Source: Acidovorax temperans
Lineage (GTDB): Bacteria > Pseudomonadota > Gammaproteobacteria > Burkholderiales > Burkholderiaceae_C
Direction: 5' to 3'
Assembly (NCBI RefSeq): GCF_006716905.1
Contig: NZ_VFPV01000001.1
Span: 1,056,001 to 1,120,000 of the forward strand
DNA length: 64,000 nucleotides
Of the stretch, positions 52,893-60,695 are shown piece after piece. Numbering within the stretch: the stretch's first letter is position 1; every line of letters begins with the position of its first letter. The translations under genes and the position numbers were made by a program. The notes beneath the pieces are model-generated. The model was not told the DNA's origin, did no database searches, and saw only the letters and a program-made list of their open reading frames with translations.

Positions 52893-53774
52893 TCAAGCAG
52901 GCTGCGCCTGCACCGCAGGCAGCCTGCGCGCCGTTGCGGCGCTGCCCATCGACGCCGCCACGATGCAGCCAATGGCGAGCCACTGCACGGTGTCCAGCCG
53001 CTCGCCCAGCAACGCCAGGGCCAGCAGGGCCGCCACGGCGGGCTCCATGCTGATCATGATGCCGAAGGCCTCTTTGGGCAGGCGCTTCAGGGCCATCATC
53101 TCCAGCGAGATGGGCAGCGCGCTGGAGATGGCCGCCACAGCCACCCCCACCAGCAGCACCGAGGGCGACAGCAGCGCAGCGCCTGCGTGGGCCACGCCCA
53201 CCGGCACCACCACCAGCGCCGCCACCAGCAGGCCCAGCGACACCGACTGCCCGGCATGCAGGTGCCCGGCCCGTTTGCCAAACACGATGTACAGCGCCCA
53301 GAACACGGCCGCCCCCACGGCATACAGCACGCCCAACGGATCCAGCGTGCTGCCACTCAGCCCCAGCGGCAGCAGCAGGGCCAGGCCCACGATGGCGAGA
53401 GCCACCCACACAAAATCCACGGCGCGGCGCGATGACCAGATGGCCACGGCCAGCGGCCCCGCAAACTCGATGGCCACCGCCAGGCCAAAAGGCAGGGTCT
53501 GGAGTGACAGATAGAACATGAGGTTCATGGCGCCCAGCGCTGCGCCATACAGCGCCACTGCTTGGGCATCGGCCCGCGACAGGCGCCAGCGCCAGGGGCG
53601 CCACAACATCAGCATCAACAGCGCCGACAACCCCACCCGCACGGCGGTGGTGCCCTGCGCGCCCACCACCGGAAACAGGGCCTGCTTAGCCCACGAGGTG
53701 CCCACCCCCAGGGCGGTGACGGAGCCAAGGACGGCAAGAAAAGGAATAAACCGTTGAAAAGGGGATGCGCTCAT
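52893..53774 (-). CDS. rhtA: EamA-family exporter (RhtA-like, threonine/homoserine type)
   Basis: 293 residues with ten hydrophobic helices arranged as two EamA halves. The RhtA-type signatures are FGLAVAIEFAGPLAVAIW in the first half and ISSALPISLEMMALKRLPKEAFGIMISMEPAVAAL in the second, with LLGERL near the end. It lies in the inner membrane and probably exports amino acids such as threonine or homoserine. ATG 53774 is the start. Monocistronic, with AGCGCTT repeats on both sides. Confidence 0.85.
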   Translation of the reverse strand: MSASPFQRFIPFLAVLGSVTALGVGTSWAKQALFPVVGAQGTTAVRVGLSALLMLMLWRPWRWRLSRADAQAVALYGAALGAMNLMFYLSLQTLPFGLAVAIEFAGPLAVAIWSSRRAVDFVWVALAIVGLALLLPLGLSGSTLDPLGVLYAVGAAVFWALYIVFGKRAGHLHAGQSVSLGLLVAALVVVPVGVAHAGAALLSPSVLLVGVAVAAISSALPISLEMMALKRLPKEAFGIMISMEPAVAALLALALLGERLDTVQWLAIGCIVAASMGSAATARRLPAVQAQPA

Positions 53775-53877
53775 TGGCAAAAATGTAGTGCGTTTGGCAG
53801 GCGCCGGGGCGGGCTGACCGCACCAACACCGAGAAGGGGGTGCAGTGTTGCGGGGCCGGGGTGGGCACTACAAGGCT

Positions 53878-53937
53878 TATTGGCCTCAGGCGCTTTACCA
53901 GCAAGCGGCAGAAGCTATTTATTTAATAGCAAAATGT
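53878..53937. repeat. AGCGCTT palindromic repeat, copy 8
   Basis: CTCAGGCGCTTTACCAGCAAGCGGCAGAAGCTATTTATTTAATAGC, between rhtA start and galM stop. The core is changed (GGCGCTT / AAGCGGC), but the 3' flank ATTTAATAG matches copy 2. Confidence 0.65.
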
Positions 53938-53948
53938 CCTGGCACCGC

Positions 53949-55052
53949 TCAAGGGCCTGTGAACCGGTACACGATGCTGCCGCGCACCACGTCGCCGGGC
54001 AGCCACCAGCGCACCGGGAATGCCAGGTGGTTGGGCGCGTCGGGGTACTCCATGGGCTCCAGGCAGATGCCGTCGCCGGGCTGCCACAGCCAGGTGCCCT
54101 GCCCCGGCCCACGGCCCAGGTCGCGGGCCGGGTCACCTTTGAGGCCGTGGCCTGCGTACACCTGCACGCCGGGGGCGGTGCTCCAGACCTGCATGGCGCG
54201 GCCCGAGGCGGGGTCGGCCAGTTGGGCGGCCAGGCGCAGACCGGGGGTGGCAGCGGGGGCTACAGAGACTGGGGAGGCATCGTCCAGCACCAGGTAGTGG
54301 TCCAGCCCGCCGGCCCGTGCCAACTGCTCGTGCGGTGTGGCCGTGGCATCGGCCACACTGCGCGGCTGGCGAAAGTCGAATGGCGTGCCCTGCACCGAAT
54401 CGACGGTGCCCGTGGGGCACACATCGGGGGCCAACGGCACGTAGCGGCTGGCGGGCACCTGCAGCGTGTGGCCCAGGGTGCTGCCCGCACCGGCCAGGTT
54501 GAAGAAGGCGTGGCCCGTGGGGTTGAACACGGTGGCGGCGTCGGCCACCTCGGCCATCCAGTCCATGTGCAGCGCGTTGTCAGGGGTGACCTGCAAATAC
54601 AGCGTCAGGCGCACGGTGCCGGGCACGGCGTCGTCTTCGGTGCGGAAGGTGTGGGTGAGCACCATGGCATCGGGCTGCACTTCGGTGACGCCAAACACCT
54701 GAAAGCGGCTGCCCAGCGGCCCGCCGTGGTGGTGGTGTGGGCCGCTGTTGGTGGGCAACTGCAGCGTGCAGCCGCCGGGCAGATGCAACTTGCCACCCCG
54801 CAGCCGCCCCGCCCAGCGGCCAATGAAGGCGCCCATGGAGAGTTGTCCCTCAAGGTAGCCCTGCAAGGAGTCGTAACCAAGGGCCACATCCACCAGGCCG
54901 CCCTGCCCGTCTGGCACGGCCACTTGAACCAGGCGCCCGCCATAGTTGCTCACCGCCACCTGCAGGCCACCCGCACCGCGCAGGGTGAACAGGTCGGTGG
55001 GCTGGCCGTGCAGCTCTTGTTGAAACGCTTCGCGTGAAAGGGTGTATGCCAT
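53949..55052 (-). CDS. galM: Aldose 1-epimerase (galactose mutarotase)
   Basis: 367 residues. It interconverts alpha and beta anomers of hexoses. Motifs: VSNYGGRLVQVAVPD near the start, YLEGQLSMGAFIGRWAGRL, FNPTGHAFFNLAG with the catalytic His, GLDHYLVLDD, GLKGD, and the catalytic Glu in CLEPMEYPDAPNH. There is no signal peptide, so it is cytoplasmic. No galactose genes are close by; the hexuronate/aldarate operon at 57-62 kb is the nearest sugar-related unit. Confidence 0.92.
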   Translation of the reverse strand: MAYTLSREAFQQELHGQPTDLFTLRGAGGLQVAVSNYGGRLVQVAVPDGQGGLVDVALGYDSLQGYLEGQLSMGAFIGRWAGRLRGGKLHLPGGCTLQLPTNSGPHHHHGGPLGSRFQVFGVTEVQPDAMVLTHTFRTEDDAVPGTVRLTLYLQVTPDNALHMDWMAEVADAATVFNPTGHAFFNLAGAGSTLGHTLQVPASRYVPLAPDVCPTGTVDSVQGTPFDFRQPRSVADATATPHEQLARAGGLDHYLVLDDASPVSVAPAATPGLRLAAQLADPASGRAMQVWSTAPGVQVYAGHGLKGDPARDLGRGPGQGTWLWQPGDGICLEPMEYPDAPNHLAFPVRWWLPGDVVRGSIVYRFTGP

Positions 55053-55065
55053 GTGCCCGAGTTTA

Positions 55066-55178
55066 GAGCGACCAACAAAACGCAGCGCAGCGGCCCTGGC
55101 TAGGCGTTTCGCCGCAGGCAGTACAAACAGTACGACAAGGCGAAACAACGACGCCAGGGGCGTTTTGTTCGCCGCTCT
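55066..55178. repeat. 113-base imperfect palindrome
   Basis: Outer arms AGAGCG-ACC-AACAAAACGC (55066-55083) and GCGTTTTGTT-CGC-CGCTCT (55160-55178), middle arms GGCCCTGGC / GCCAGGGGC and GGCGTTTCGCC / GGCGAAAC, and a centre AGTAC-AAAC-AGTAC. It lies between galM and the small gene whose TAA begins at its edge, so it may end that transcript. I recall similar sequences in other Comamonadaceae genomes. Confidence 0.75.
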
Positions 55179-55330
55179 TATTTGGCTGGCGTGGCAGAGG
55201 GGGCGGATTCCTTGGGGGCCGGGGCATCGCGCGTTACCAGCCAGATGCCCACGCACACCAGCACCAGGGCGAGCAGGTTCTTCCACTCCAGCAGCGCCTC
55301 GCCCAGGTCAGCAATGACCGACAGCCGCAC
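55178..55330 (-). CDS. Small membrane protein, 50 aa, possibly truncated by the IS
   Basis: RLSVIADLGEALLEW followed by NLLALVLVCVGIWLVTR is an amphipathic stretch leading into one membrane helix, then a proline-rich tail (PAPKESAPSATPAK). GTG 55330 is the best start available; the frame continues upstream through about 17 codons to the IS edge near 55382, so the original N-terminus may have been lost. The low GC use and codon pattern fit a real gene. Unknown function. Confidence 0.5.
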   Translation of the reverse strand: MRLSVIADLGEALLEWKNLLALVLVCVGIWLVTRDAPAPKESAPSATPAK

Positions 55331-55381
55331 GGTGGTGCAATATGCTTTCAGGCGGGCGCGCAGCTTGCGCCCTAAGAACCT

Positions 55382-56798
55382 TATATGGACGCCCCGAATA
55401 AGCCAAGCCCTCACTCACTGCTGCCAAGAAGGTAAAGATTGCACCCGTATATCCGGACTTGTTGTGGCGCGAGCCACGGTCCCTGATGGGAATCGCTGGT
55501 GGAGGTCCTATCGGTTCAACGCACTCCAAGTGCCACGTTCTTATCGGATTTCATCCACCACGGTCTGACCTGTCTTGCCATCACTTCATGATTGCTTGAG
55601 CAATCGGTTGGTTTTCTCCCGCTCCTCGTTCTTGTCGTGCCGGCGCTAGTTGCTCAGACCGACTCTCGTACGTAGCCCGGCTCGTAGCTCCTGTCATGCG
55701 CGAGCAACGCCCACACGATGCGGGCATTCTTGTTGGCCAGCGCCACCGCCGCTACGTTCTTGTTGCGCCGCTGCAGCACACCATTGAGCCAGCCACACTG
55801 CGCGCTGCCCTGGCCTTGGTGCTGGTCTTTTTTCTGGGCGTGATAGATCACCGAGCGCGCTCCGTGAATCAGCAAGGTGCGCAAATACGTGTCGCCCCGT
55901 TTGCTGATACCCAGCAGGTTTTGTTTGCCCCCGCTGGAGTGTTGGCGTGGCACCAGCCCTAGCCAGGCTGCCACCTGCCTGCCATCCTTGAAGTTCTTTG
56001 CATCCCCCAGAGATGCCACCAATGCGCAGGCCGTGATGGGGCCAATGCCGGGGATCTGCCCGAGTTTGCGACTCAAGTCGCTTTGGCGGTGCCAGGCCAC
56101 GATTTGTGCCTCCAGCTCCTGCACCTGGCAGTCAAGCTCCTTGAGGTGCTCGAGCAGACGTTGTATCAACAGTCTAAACACGCCGGGCAACTCGTTGGCT
56201 GCATCCTCAATGAGCATTGGCACCCGTTGGGTAATGTGGCCTATGCCTTGGGGAACGATCACCCCAAACTCGGCCAGCAGGCCCCGGATCTGGTTGGCCT
56301 GTGCAGTGCGGGCCTTGACAAAGCCCTGGCGCACCCGGTGCAGGGCCAGCACGCCTTGCTGCTCCACGTTCTTGATCGGTACGAAGCGCATGCTCGGGCG
56401 GGTGACGGCTTCGCAGATGGCAGCCGAATCGGCTGCATCGTTCTTGTTGGTCTTGACGTAGGGCTTGACGAACTGGGGTGCCATCAGGCGCACGGTGTGG
56501 CCCATGCCCTGAAGCTTGCGCGCCCAGTGGTGGGCGCTGCCGCAGGCTTCCATGCCAATCAGGCAGGGCGGCAGGTTCACGAAGAAGGCAGCCATCTGTT
56601 CGCGCTTGAGCGGCTTGTTGAACACGGCTTTGCCGTGCTCATCCACGCCGTGGACCTGGAACACATTCTTGGCCAAATCGATGCCAATGGTTGTAATCTT
56701 CATGGTGGACGCTCCTGCTCGTTGAGGTGGAAAAACTGACATCTCCACTGTGGCACTTTCGATGCCGTTTAGGGTGGGGGCGTCCATCCCATTGGGTC
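55382..56798 (-). mobile_element. IS110-family (IS1111-type) insertion sequence
   Basis: About 1.4 kb. Subterminal inverted repeats ATGGACGCCCC lie at 55385-55395 and, reversed, at 56777-56787, the short subterminal type used by the IS1111 group. One transposase gene lies inside, with about 260 untranslated bases at its 3' side (55396-55653). Boundaries are approximate because this family leaves no target duplication. Confidence 0.8.
55654..56703 (-). CDS. IS110-family transposase
   Basis: 349 residues, the full family length. The N-terminal DEDD (RuvC-like) domain shows ITTIGIDLAKNVFQVHG with the first Asp, GMEACGSAHHW with the Glu, and KTNKNDAADSAAI with the Asp pair. The C-terminal transposase_20 domain shows IPGIGPITACALVASLG and GRQVAAWLGLVP, with the catalytic Ser in HSSGGKQNLLGISKRGD. 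It appears intact. ATG 56703 follows a purine-rich stretch; an earlier in-frame ATG at 56787 lies in the terminal inverted repeat and is unlikely. Confidence 0.96.
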   Translation of the reverse strand: MKITTIGIDLAKNVFQVHGVDEHGKAVFNKPLKREQMAAFFVNLPPCLIGMEACGSAHHWARKLQGMGHTVRLMAPQFVKPYVKTNKNDAADSAAICEAVTRPSMRFVPIKNVEQQGVLALHRVRQGFVKARTAQANQIRGLLAEFGVIVPQGIGHITQRVPMLIEDAANELPGVFRLLIQRLLEHLKELDCQVQELEAQIVAWHRQSDLSRKLGQIPGIGPITACALVASLGDAKNFKDGRQVAAWLGLVPRQHSSGGKQNLLGISKRGDTYLRTLLIHGARSVIYHAQKKDQHQGQGSAQCGWLNGVLQRRNKNVAAVALANKNARIVWALLAHDRSYEPGYVRESV

Positions 56799-57076
56799 AA
56801 AATCTTTTTGGAGTTGCACAAGTGCCTTGCCGGGCGCCCGGCTAGGGGATGGGCTGCTAGGCGCAGCGCGCCGCCAATAGCCCGTGCTATTGGCAAGCGG
56901 TGCAACAACGCAGACCGCCCGGCAAGGCACTTGCCCGAAGGGTTGGAGTGAAATCGGGCGATTGGACGCCTCGGCTGCTTGCATGGGCACCAGCCCATGC
57001 GGCGCACCCGAAGCATCCACTCGTCCCGATTGCACTCCAATGCAATCTCCAAAAAGATATTGAACAGGTTCTAAGC
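56799..57076. repeat. Nested palindromic repeat adjoining the IS
   Basis: Outer arms ATCTTTTTGGAG (56802-56813) and CTCCAAAAAGAT (57047-57058). Middle arms AAGTGCCTTGCCGGGCG (56820-56836) and CGCCCGGCAAGGCACTT (56916-56932) are perfect over 17 bases. An inner hairpin GCCAATAGC-CCGT-GCTATTGGC lies at 56873-56894. No convincing gene inside. The right arm continues TTGAACAGGTTCTAAGCC; the matching left arm seems to be split by the IS. Confidence 0.75.
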
Positions 57077-57192
57077 CACCAGCAGCGCCAGTGAGCAAGA
57101 TACGGTTGAATCGGATCGGCGTCGGGTGACTAGGCATGGCAATTCGGCAGGTTCTTGGTACAGTGGCACTGCGCGATAGTTGAACGTCATCA

Positions 57193-57234
57193 GTTGTCGT
57201 ACAACAGAAATGCAATGTACTACGCAGTACTACG
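57193..57234 (+). promoter_or_regulatory. Candidate operator for the GntR/FadR regulator gene
   Basis: GTTGT-CGT-ACAAC (57193-57205) fits the FadR-subfamily pattern TNGTN3ACNA. It is followed by two GTACTACG units (57217-57224, 57227-57234) ten bases apart. It lies 27-68 bases before the regulator ATG, which suggests autoregulation. Confidence 0.65.
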
Positions 57235-57260
57235 AATCGACATAGGGATAACACCGAGAA

Positions 57261-57989
57261 ATGAACACAGAAACCACTCTCCGCCGCAAACCCCGCACGT
57301 TGGCCCTGGAGCTGGTGGATTCCCTGGGCGACCGCATTCGCGATGGACGCCTGGCCGTGGGCGACAAGCTGCCCACCGAGGCGGCCATCATGGCCGAGTT
57401 CGACGTCAGCCGCACCGTGGTGCGCGAGGCGATTTCCAAGCTGCAGGCCTCGGGGCTGGTCGAAACCCGCCACGGCATTGGCACGTTTGTGCTGGGCATG
57501 GGACAAAACCCCGGCTTCAAGATCACCCCCGAGCAATTCAGCACCCTGCGCGACGTGATTGCGGTGCTGGAGCTGCGCATTGGCGTGGAGACCGAAGCCG
57601 CCGCCCTGGCCGCGCAACGCCGCACCGACGCCAACCTCGCCACCATGCGCCAGGCACTGAACGCGGTGGCTCAAGCCGTGGACGAAGGCCGGGATGCCGT
57701 GGCGGCCGACTTCCAGTTCCATCTGGAGATTGCACGCGCCACCCAGAACAGCCATTTCACCGAGCTGATGAGCACGCTGGGCAGCATGATCATTCCGCGC
57801 GCACGTCTGCAAAGCAGCGACGACCAGAGCGATGAGCGCCGGCAGTACCTGCGCCGCGTCAATGGCGAGCACGAGAACATTTTTGACGCCATCGTGGGGC
57901 AAGACCCCGACGCCGCCCGCGCCGCCATGCGCACCCACCTGGCCAACAGCCGCGAGCGCCGCCGCCGCGCTCAGGCAGAAGCCAGCTGA
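57261..57989 (+). CDS. GntR-family regulator, FadR subfamily, of sugar-acid catabolism
   Basis: 242 residues. The N-terminal winged helix (about 12-80: LPTEAAIMAEFDVSRTVVREAISKLQASGLVETRHGIGTF) is followed by an all-helical FCD effector domain (95-225), with metal-binding residues of the type D-x-x-FH (DFQFHLEIARATQN) and EHENIFDAI. FCD regulators bind carboxylic acids. It sits directly upstream of the 5-dehydro-4-deoxyglucarate dehydratase operon, same strand, with related TTGT...ACAA sites before both genes. The probable inducer is an aldarate intermediate. Confidence 0.92.
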   Translation: MNTETTLRRKPRTLALELVDSLGDRIRDGRLAVGDKLPTEAAIMAEFDVSRTVVREAISKLQASGLVETRHGIGTFVLGMGQNPGFKITPEQFSTLRDVIAVLELRIGVETEAAALAAQRRTDANLATMRQALNAVAQAVDEGRDAVAADFQFHLEIARATQNSHFTELMSTLGSMIIPRARLQSSDDQSDERRQYLRRVNGEHENIFDAIVGQDPDAARAAMRTHLANSRERRRRAQAEAS

Positions 57990-58058
57990 CCCACCCAGGC
58001 CACATTCGCCCAGTGAAGAGCGGATGTGGCATTCGTGTTAACCCGTACGCTTTTTTTT

Positions 58059-58092
58059 GATTCATGTTGTACGATGACATACAACATGAATC
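58059..58092 (+). promoter_or_regulatory. Operator of the kdgD operon
   Basis: GATTCATGTTGT (58059-58070) and ACAACATGAATC (58081-58092) are perfect 12-base arms with a 10-base spacer. The inner TTGT ... ACAA is shared with the site at 57193. It lies 78 bases before the kdgD ATG, well placed for repression by the GntR regulator next door. Confidence 0.8.
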
Positions 58093-58169
58093 ACTCGTGT
58101 TCCTGGTGCCCGGCCTTGACGGGCTGGAAGCAGGACTCTTCCACTTTTCTCACCCAACGGAGCCTGAAC

Positions 58170-59081
58170 ATGTCCCCACAAGACCTCAAAAGCGTATTGC
58201 AAGCCGGCTTGCTGTCCTTTCCTCTGACCGACTTCGACAGCGAACTGCGCTTTGCTCCCAAGCCCTATGCCGATCGCCTGGAGTGGCTGCAGCCCTACGG
58301 CGCATCGGCACTGTTTGCCGCAGGTGGCACGGGTGAGTTCTTCTCGCTGGAGCCCGGCGAATACAGCGAAGTGATCAAGGTCGCCCTGGCCACCTGCAAG
58401 AACCGCACGCCCATCATTGCGGGCGCTGGCGGTGGCACCACACTGGCCATCAAGTACGCACAAGAGGCCGAGCGCCTGGGCGCCCAGGGCATTTTGCTGC
58501 TGCCCCACTATCTGACCGAAGCCAGCCAGGAAGGCCTGATTGCCCACGTGCAAGCCGTGTGCAAGAGCGTGAAGTTTGGCGTGGTGGTCTACAACCGTGG
58601 CGGCTGCCGCCTGACGCCTGCCAGCCTGCAAGTGCTGGCCGACACCTGCCCCAACCTGATCGGCTTCAAGGACGGCTTTGGCGACATCGAGAAGTTCGTC
58701 AGCATCCGCCAGACCTTGGGCGACCGCTTCGCCTACCTGGGCGGCCTGCCCACGGCTGAGCTGTTTGCCGGTGCCTACAAGGCCATGGGCTGCCCCGTGT
58801 ACTCGTCGGCCGTGTTCAATTTCATCCCCAAGACGGCGATGGAGTTCTACAACGCCCATGCTGCCAACGACACCGAAACCTGCAACCGCCTGATCCGCGA
58901 CTTCTTCATTCCCTACATCGCGCTGCGCAACCAGGGTGAAGGCTACGCCGTGTCGATCGTGAAGGCCGGCGCCACCATCAGCGGCCACAGCGCAGGCCCT
59001 GTGCGCCCACCCCTGTCGGACCTGAAGCCCGAGGAATTCGAGCAACTGCGCGCACTGATGGCCCCCCTGGGCCCCCAGTAA
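58170..59081 (+). CDS. kdgD: 5-dehydro-4-deoxyglucarate dehydratase
   Basis: 303 residues, DapA-type barrel. It dehydrates and decarboxylates 5-dehydro-4-deoxyglucarate to 2-oxoglutarate semialdehyde. It starts [22 protein letters not shown] as family members do. The Schiff-base Lys is in [14 protein letters not shown], the catalytic Tyr in [10 protein letters not shown], and [15 protein letters not shown] is the substrate loop. ATG 58170 follows CGGAG. It is the first enzyme of the operon; its product feeds the dehydrogenase at 60696. Confidence 0.95.
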   Translation: MSPQDLKSVLQAGLLSFPLTDFDSELRFAPKPYADRLEWLQPYGASALFAAGGTGEFFSLEPGEYSEVIKVALATCKNRTPIIAGAGGGTTLAIKYAQEAERLGAQGILLLPHYLTEASQEGLIAHVQAVCKSVKFGVVVYNRGGCRLTPASLQVLADTCPNLIGFKDGFGDIEKFVSIRQTLGDRFAYLGGLPTAELFAGAYKAMGCPVYSSAVFNFIPKTAMEFYNAHAANDTETCNRLIRDFFIPYIALRNQGEGYAVSIVKAGATISGHSAGPVRPPLSDLKPEEFEQLRALMAPLGPQ

Positions 59082-59206
59082 GTCGCCCCACGCAGAACGC
59101 ATAACCACAAAAGGCGCACGAACTTGCCCGCAGGTTCAAAGCGCCATCCCGGCCCCAGCCCTCTGGGGCTTTCTGCTTTTCCAACCACCATCCTGAGGAG
59201 ACACCC

Positions 59207-59674
59207 ATGAACCCCTTCCATTCCTGCTGGACGCTGCACTGCGCACAAGGCGTGACCCTTGCCGCTGCGCTGGTCACCGCGCCCCTGGTGGCTCACGCCC
59301 AGGTCTCTGCCGAAGAGCAAGCCGTGGCTTCGGTGGTAGAAAAGCTGCGCGTCGCCATGGTGGACCCTGACCAGGCCACTCTCACCAGCCTGACCAGCCC
59401 CTTGCTCAGCTACGGGCACTCTGGCGGCAAGGTGGACACGCAAGCGAGCTTCATCGGCGCGCTGATGGACAAGTCTTCGGACTTTGTTTCCATCTCCTTG
59501 TCCGACCAGACCATCAGCATCTCTGGCAACGTGGCCGTGGTGCGCCACACCCTGGCCGGCGCCACCAATGACCGTGGCACTCCCGGCAACGTCACCATCA
59601 AGGTGCTGACCATCTGGCAAAAAGATGGCGGCCAATGGCGCCTGCTGGCACGCCAGGCCGTGCGCCCCGCCTGA
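59207..59674 (+). CDS. Secreted NTF2-like (DUF4440-type) protein
   Basis: 155 residues. A signal peptide (about 1-32, ending PLVAHAQ) is followed by a SnoaL/DUF4440-like fold: EEQAVASVVEKLRVAMVDPD, LLSYGHSGGKVDTQASFIGAL, VAVVRHTLAGATND, VLTIWQKDGGQWRLLARQAVRP. These domains form small cone-shaped pockets that bind or isomerise small ligands. It has GGAG before the ATG and lies between two catabolic enzyme genes, so a periplasmic role with the sugar-acid substrate is possible. Confidence 0.85.
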   Translation: MNPFHSCWTLHCAQGVTLAAALVTAPLVAHAQVSAEEQAVASVVEKLRVAMVDPDQATLTSLTSPLLSYGHSGGKVDTQASFIGALMDKSSDFVSISLSDQTISISGNVAVVRHTLAGATNDRGTPGNVTIKVLTIWQKDGGQWRLLARQAVRPA

Positions 59675-59708
59675 CGCGACCCTCCCCACCCTCGTACGAA
59701 CCCACCCC

Positions 59709-60662
59709 ATGCACACCTTGAACCGCATCCTCCAGGCTGGCAAATTGGTACCCGCGCTGGAACAAGCCCTGCACGCCCGCTACAACGTGCACCGCCTGAC
59801 CGACGAGTCCGATCCAGCCGCCTTCCTGGCAGAGCATGGGGCACAGTTTGATGCGGTGGTGACCAGCGCAGCGATTGGCTTGTCGGCCCAGCACTTGGCG
59901 GCACTGCCCTCGGTCAAGGTGATCTCCAGCTTTGGGGTGGGCCTGGACAAGGTGCCGGTCGAAGAAGCCAAGGCCCGGAGCATTGCCGTGGGTTACACCC
60001 CTGATGTGCTCAACGACTGTGTGGCCGATACGGCCTTTGCGCTGTTGCTGGACGTGGCCCGCCGCACGGCCGAGGCCGACCGCTTTGTACGCGCCGGGCA
60101 GTGGGCCCGCCTGGGCGGCAACAGCTTTGGGCTGGGCCGCAAGGTCAGCGGCGCCCGCATGGGCGTGGTAGGGCTGGGCCGCATCGGGCAGACCATTGCG
60201 CGCCGGGGCCTGGGCTTTGACATGGAAGTGCGCTACCACACGCGTCGCCCCGTGGCTGGTGTGCCCTGGGCGCACGAGCCCTCGCTGACGGAGCTGGCCA
60301 CTTGGTGCGACTTCCTGGTCGTCATCACGTCCGGTGGCCCATCCACGCGCCATCTCATCAACGAAGAAGTGCTCAACGCACTGGGGCCACGGGGCTTCCT
60401 CATCAATGTGGCGCGCGGCACCGTGGTCGATGAAGCTGCGCTGATTCGCGCCCTGCAAGACGGTCGCATCGCCGGGGCCGGGCTCGACGTGTTCGAGAGC
60501 GAGCCCCAGGTGCCCGACGCCCTGACGGGCATGGACAACGTGGTGCTGCTGCCGCACATTGCCAGCGCCACCCACGAAACCCGGCAGGCCATGGGCCAGC
60601 GCGTCATGGACAACCTGGGCGCCTTCGAGCACACGGGGCAGCTGATCTCTGCCGCTTACTGA
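59709..60662 (+). CDS. D-2-hydroxyacid dehydrogenase (glyoxylate/hydroxypyruvate reductase-like)
   Basis: 317 residues. The NAD(P)-binding loop is GVVGLGRIGQTIARRG. The catalytic triad is Arg in INVARGTVVDEAAL, Glu in DVFESEPQVP and His in LLPHIASATHETR, the standard order for the D-isomer family. Its position between kdgD and the semialdehyde dehydrogenase suggests it reduces a 2-oxoacid side product such as tartronate semialdehyde-derived or hydroxypyruvate. The exact substrate is not evident. Confidence 0.9.
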   Translation: MHTLNRILQAGKLVPALEQALHARYNVHRLTDESDPAAFLAEHGAQFDAVVTSAAIGLSAQHLAALPSVKVISSFGVGLDKVPVEEAKARSIAVGYTPDVLNDCVADTAFALLLDVARRTAEADRFVRAGQWARLGGNSFGLGRKVSGARMGVVGLGRIGQTIARRGLGFDMEVRYHTRRPVAGVPWAHEPSLTELATWCDFLVVITSGGPSTRHLINEEVLNALGPRGFLINVARGTVVDEAALIRALQDGRIAGAGLDVFESEPQVPDALTGMDNVVLLPHIASATHETRQAMGQRVMDNLGAFEHTGQLISAAY

Positions 60663-60695
60663 ACACCTCCCTTTTTCTCTTTGCAAACCACTCAC

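Noticed and set aside
56639-57052. 138-codon minus-strand frame near the IS
   Set aside because: It runs through the nested palindrome and into the transposase in another frame, with no recognisable protein features.
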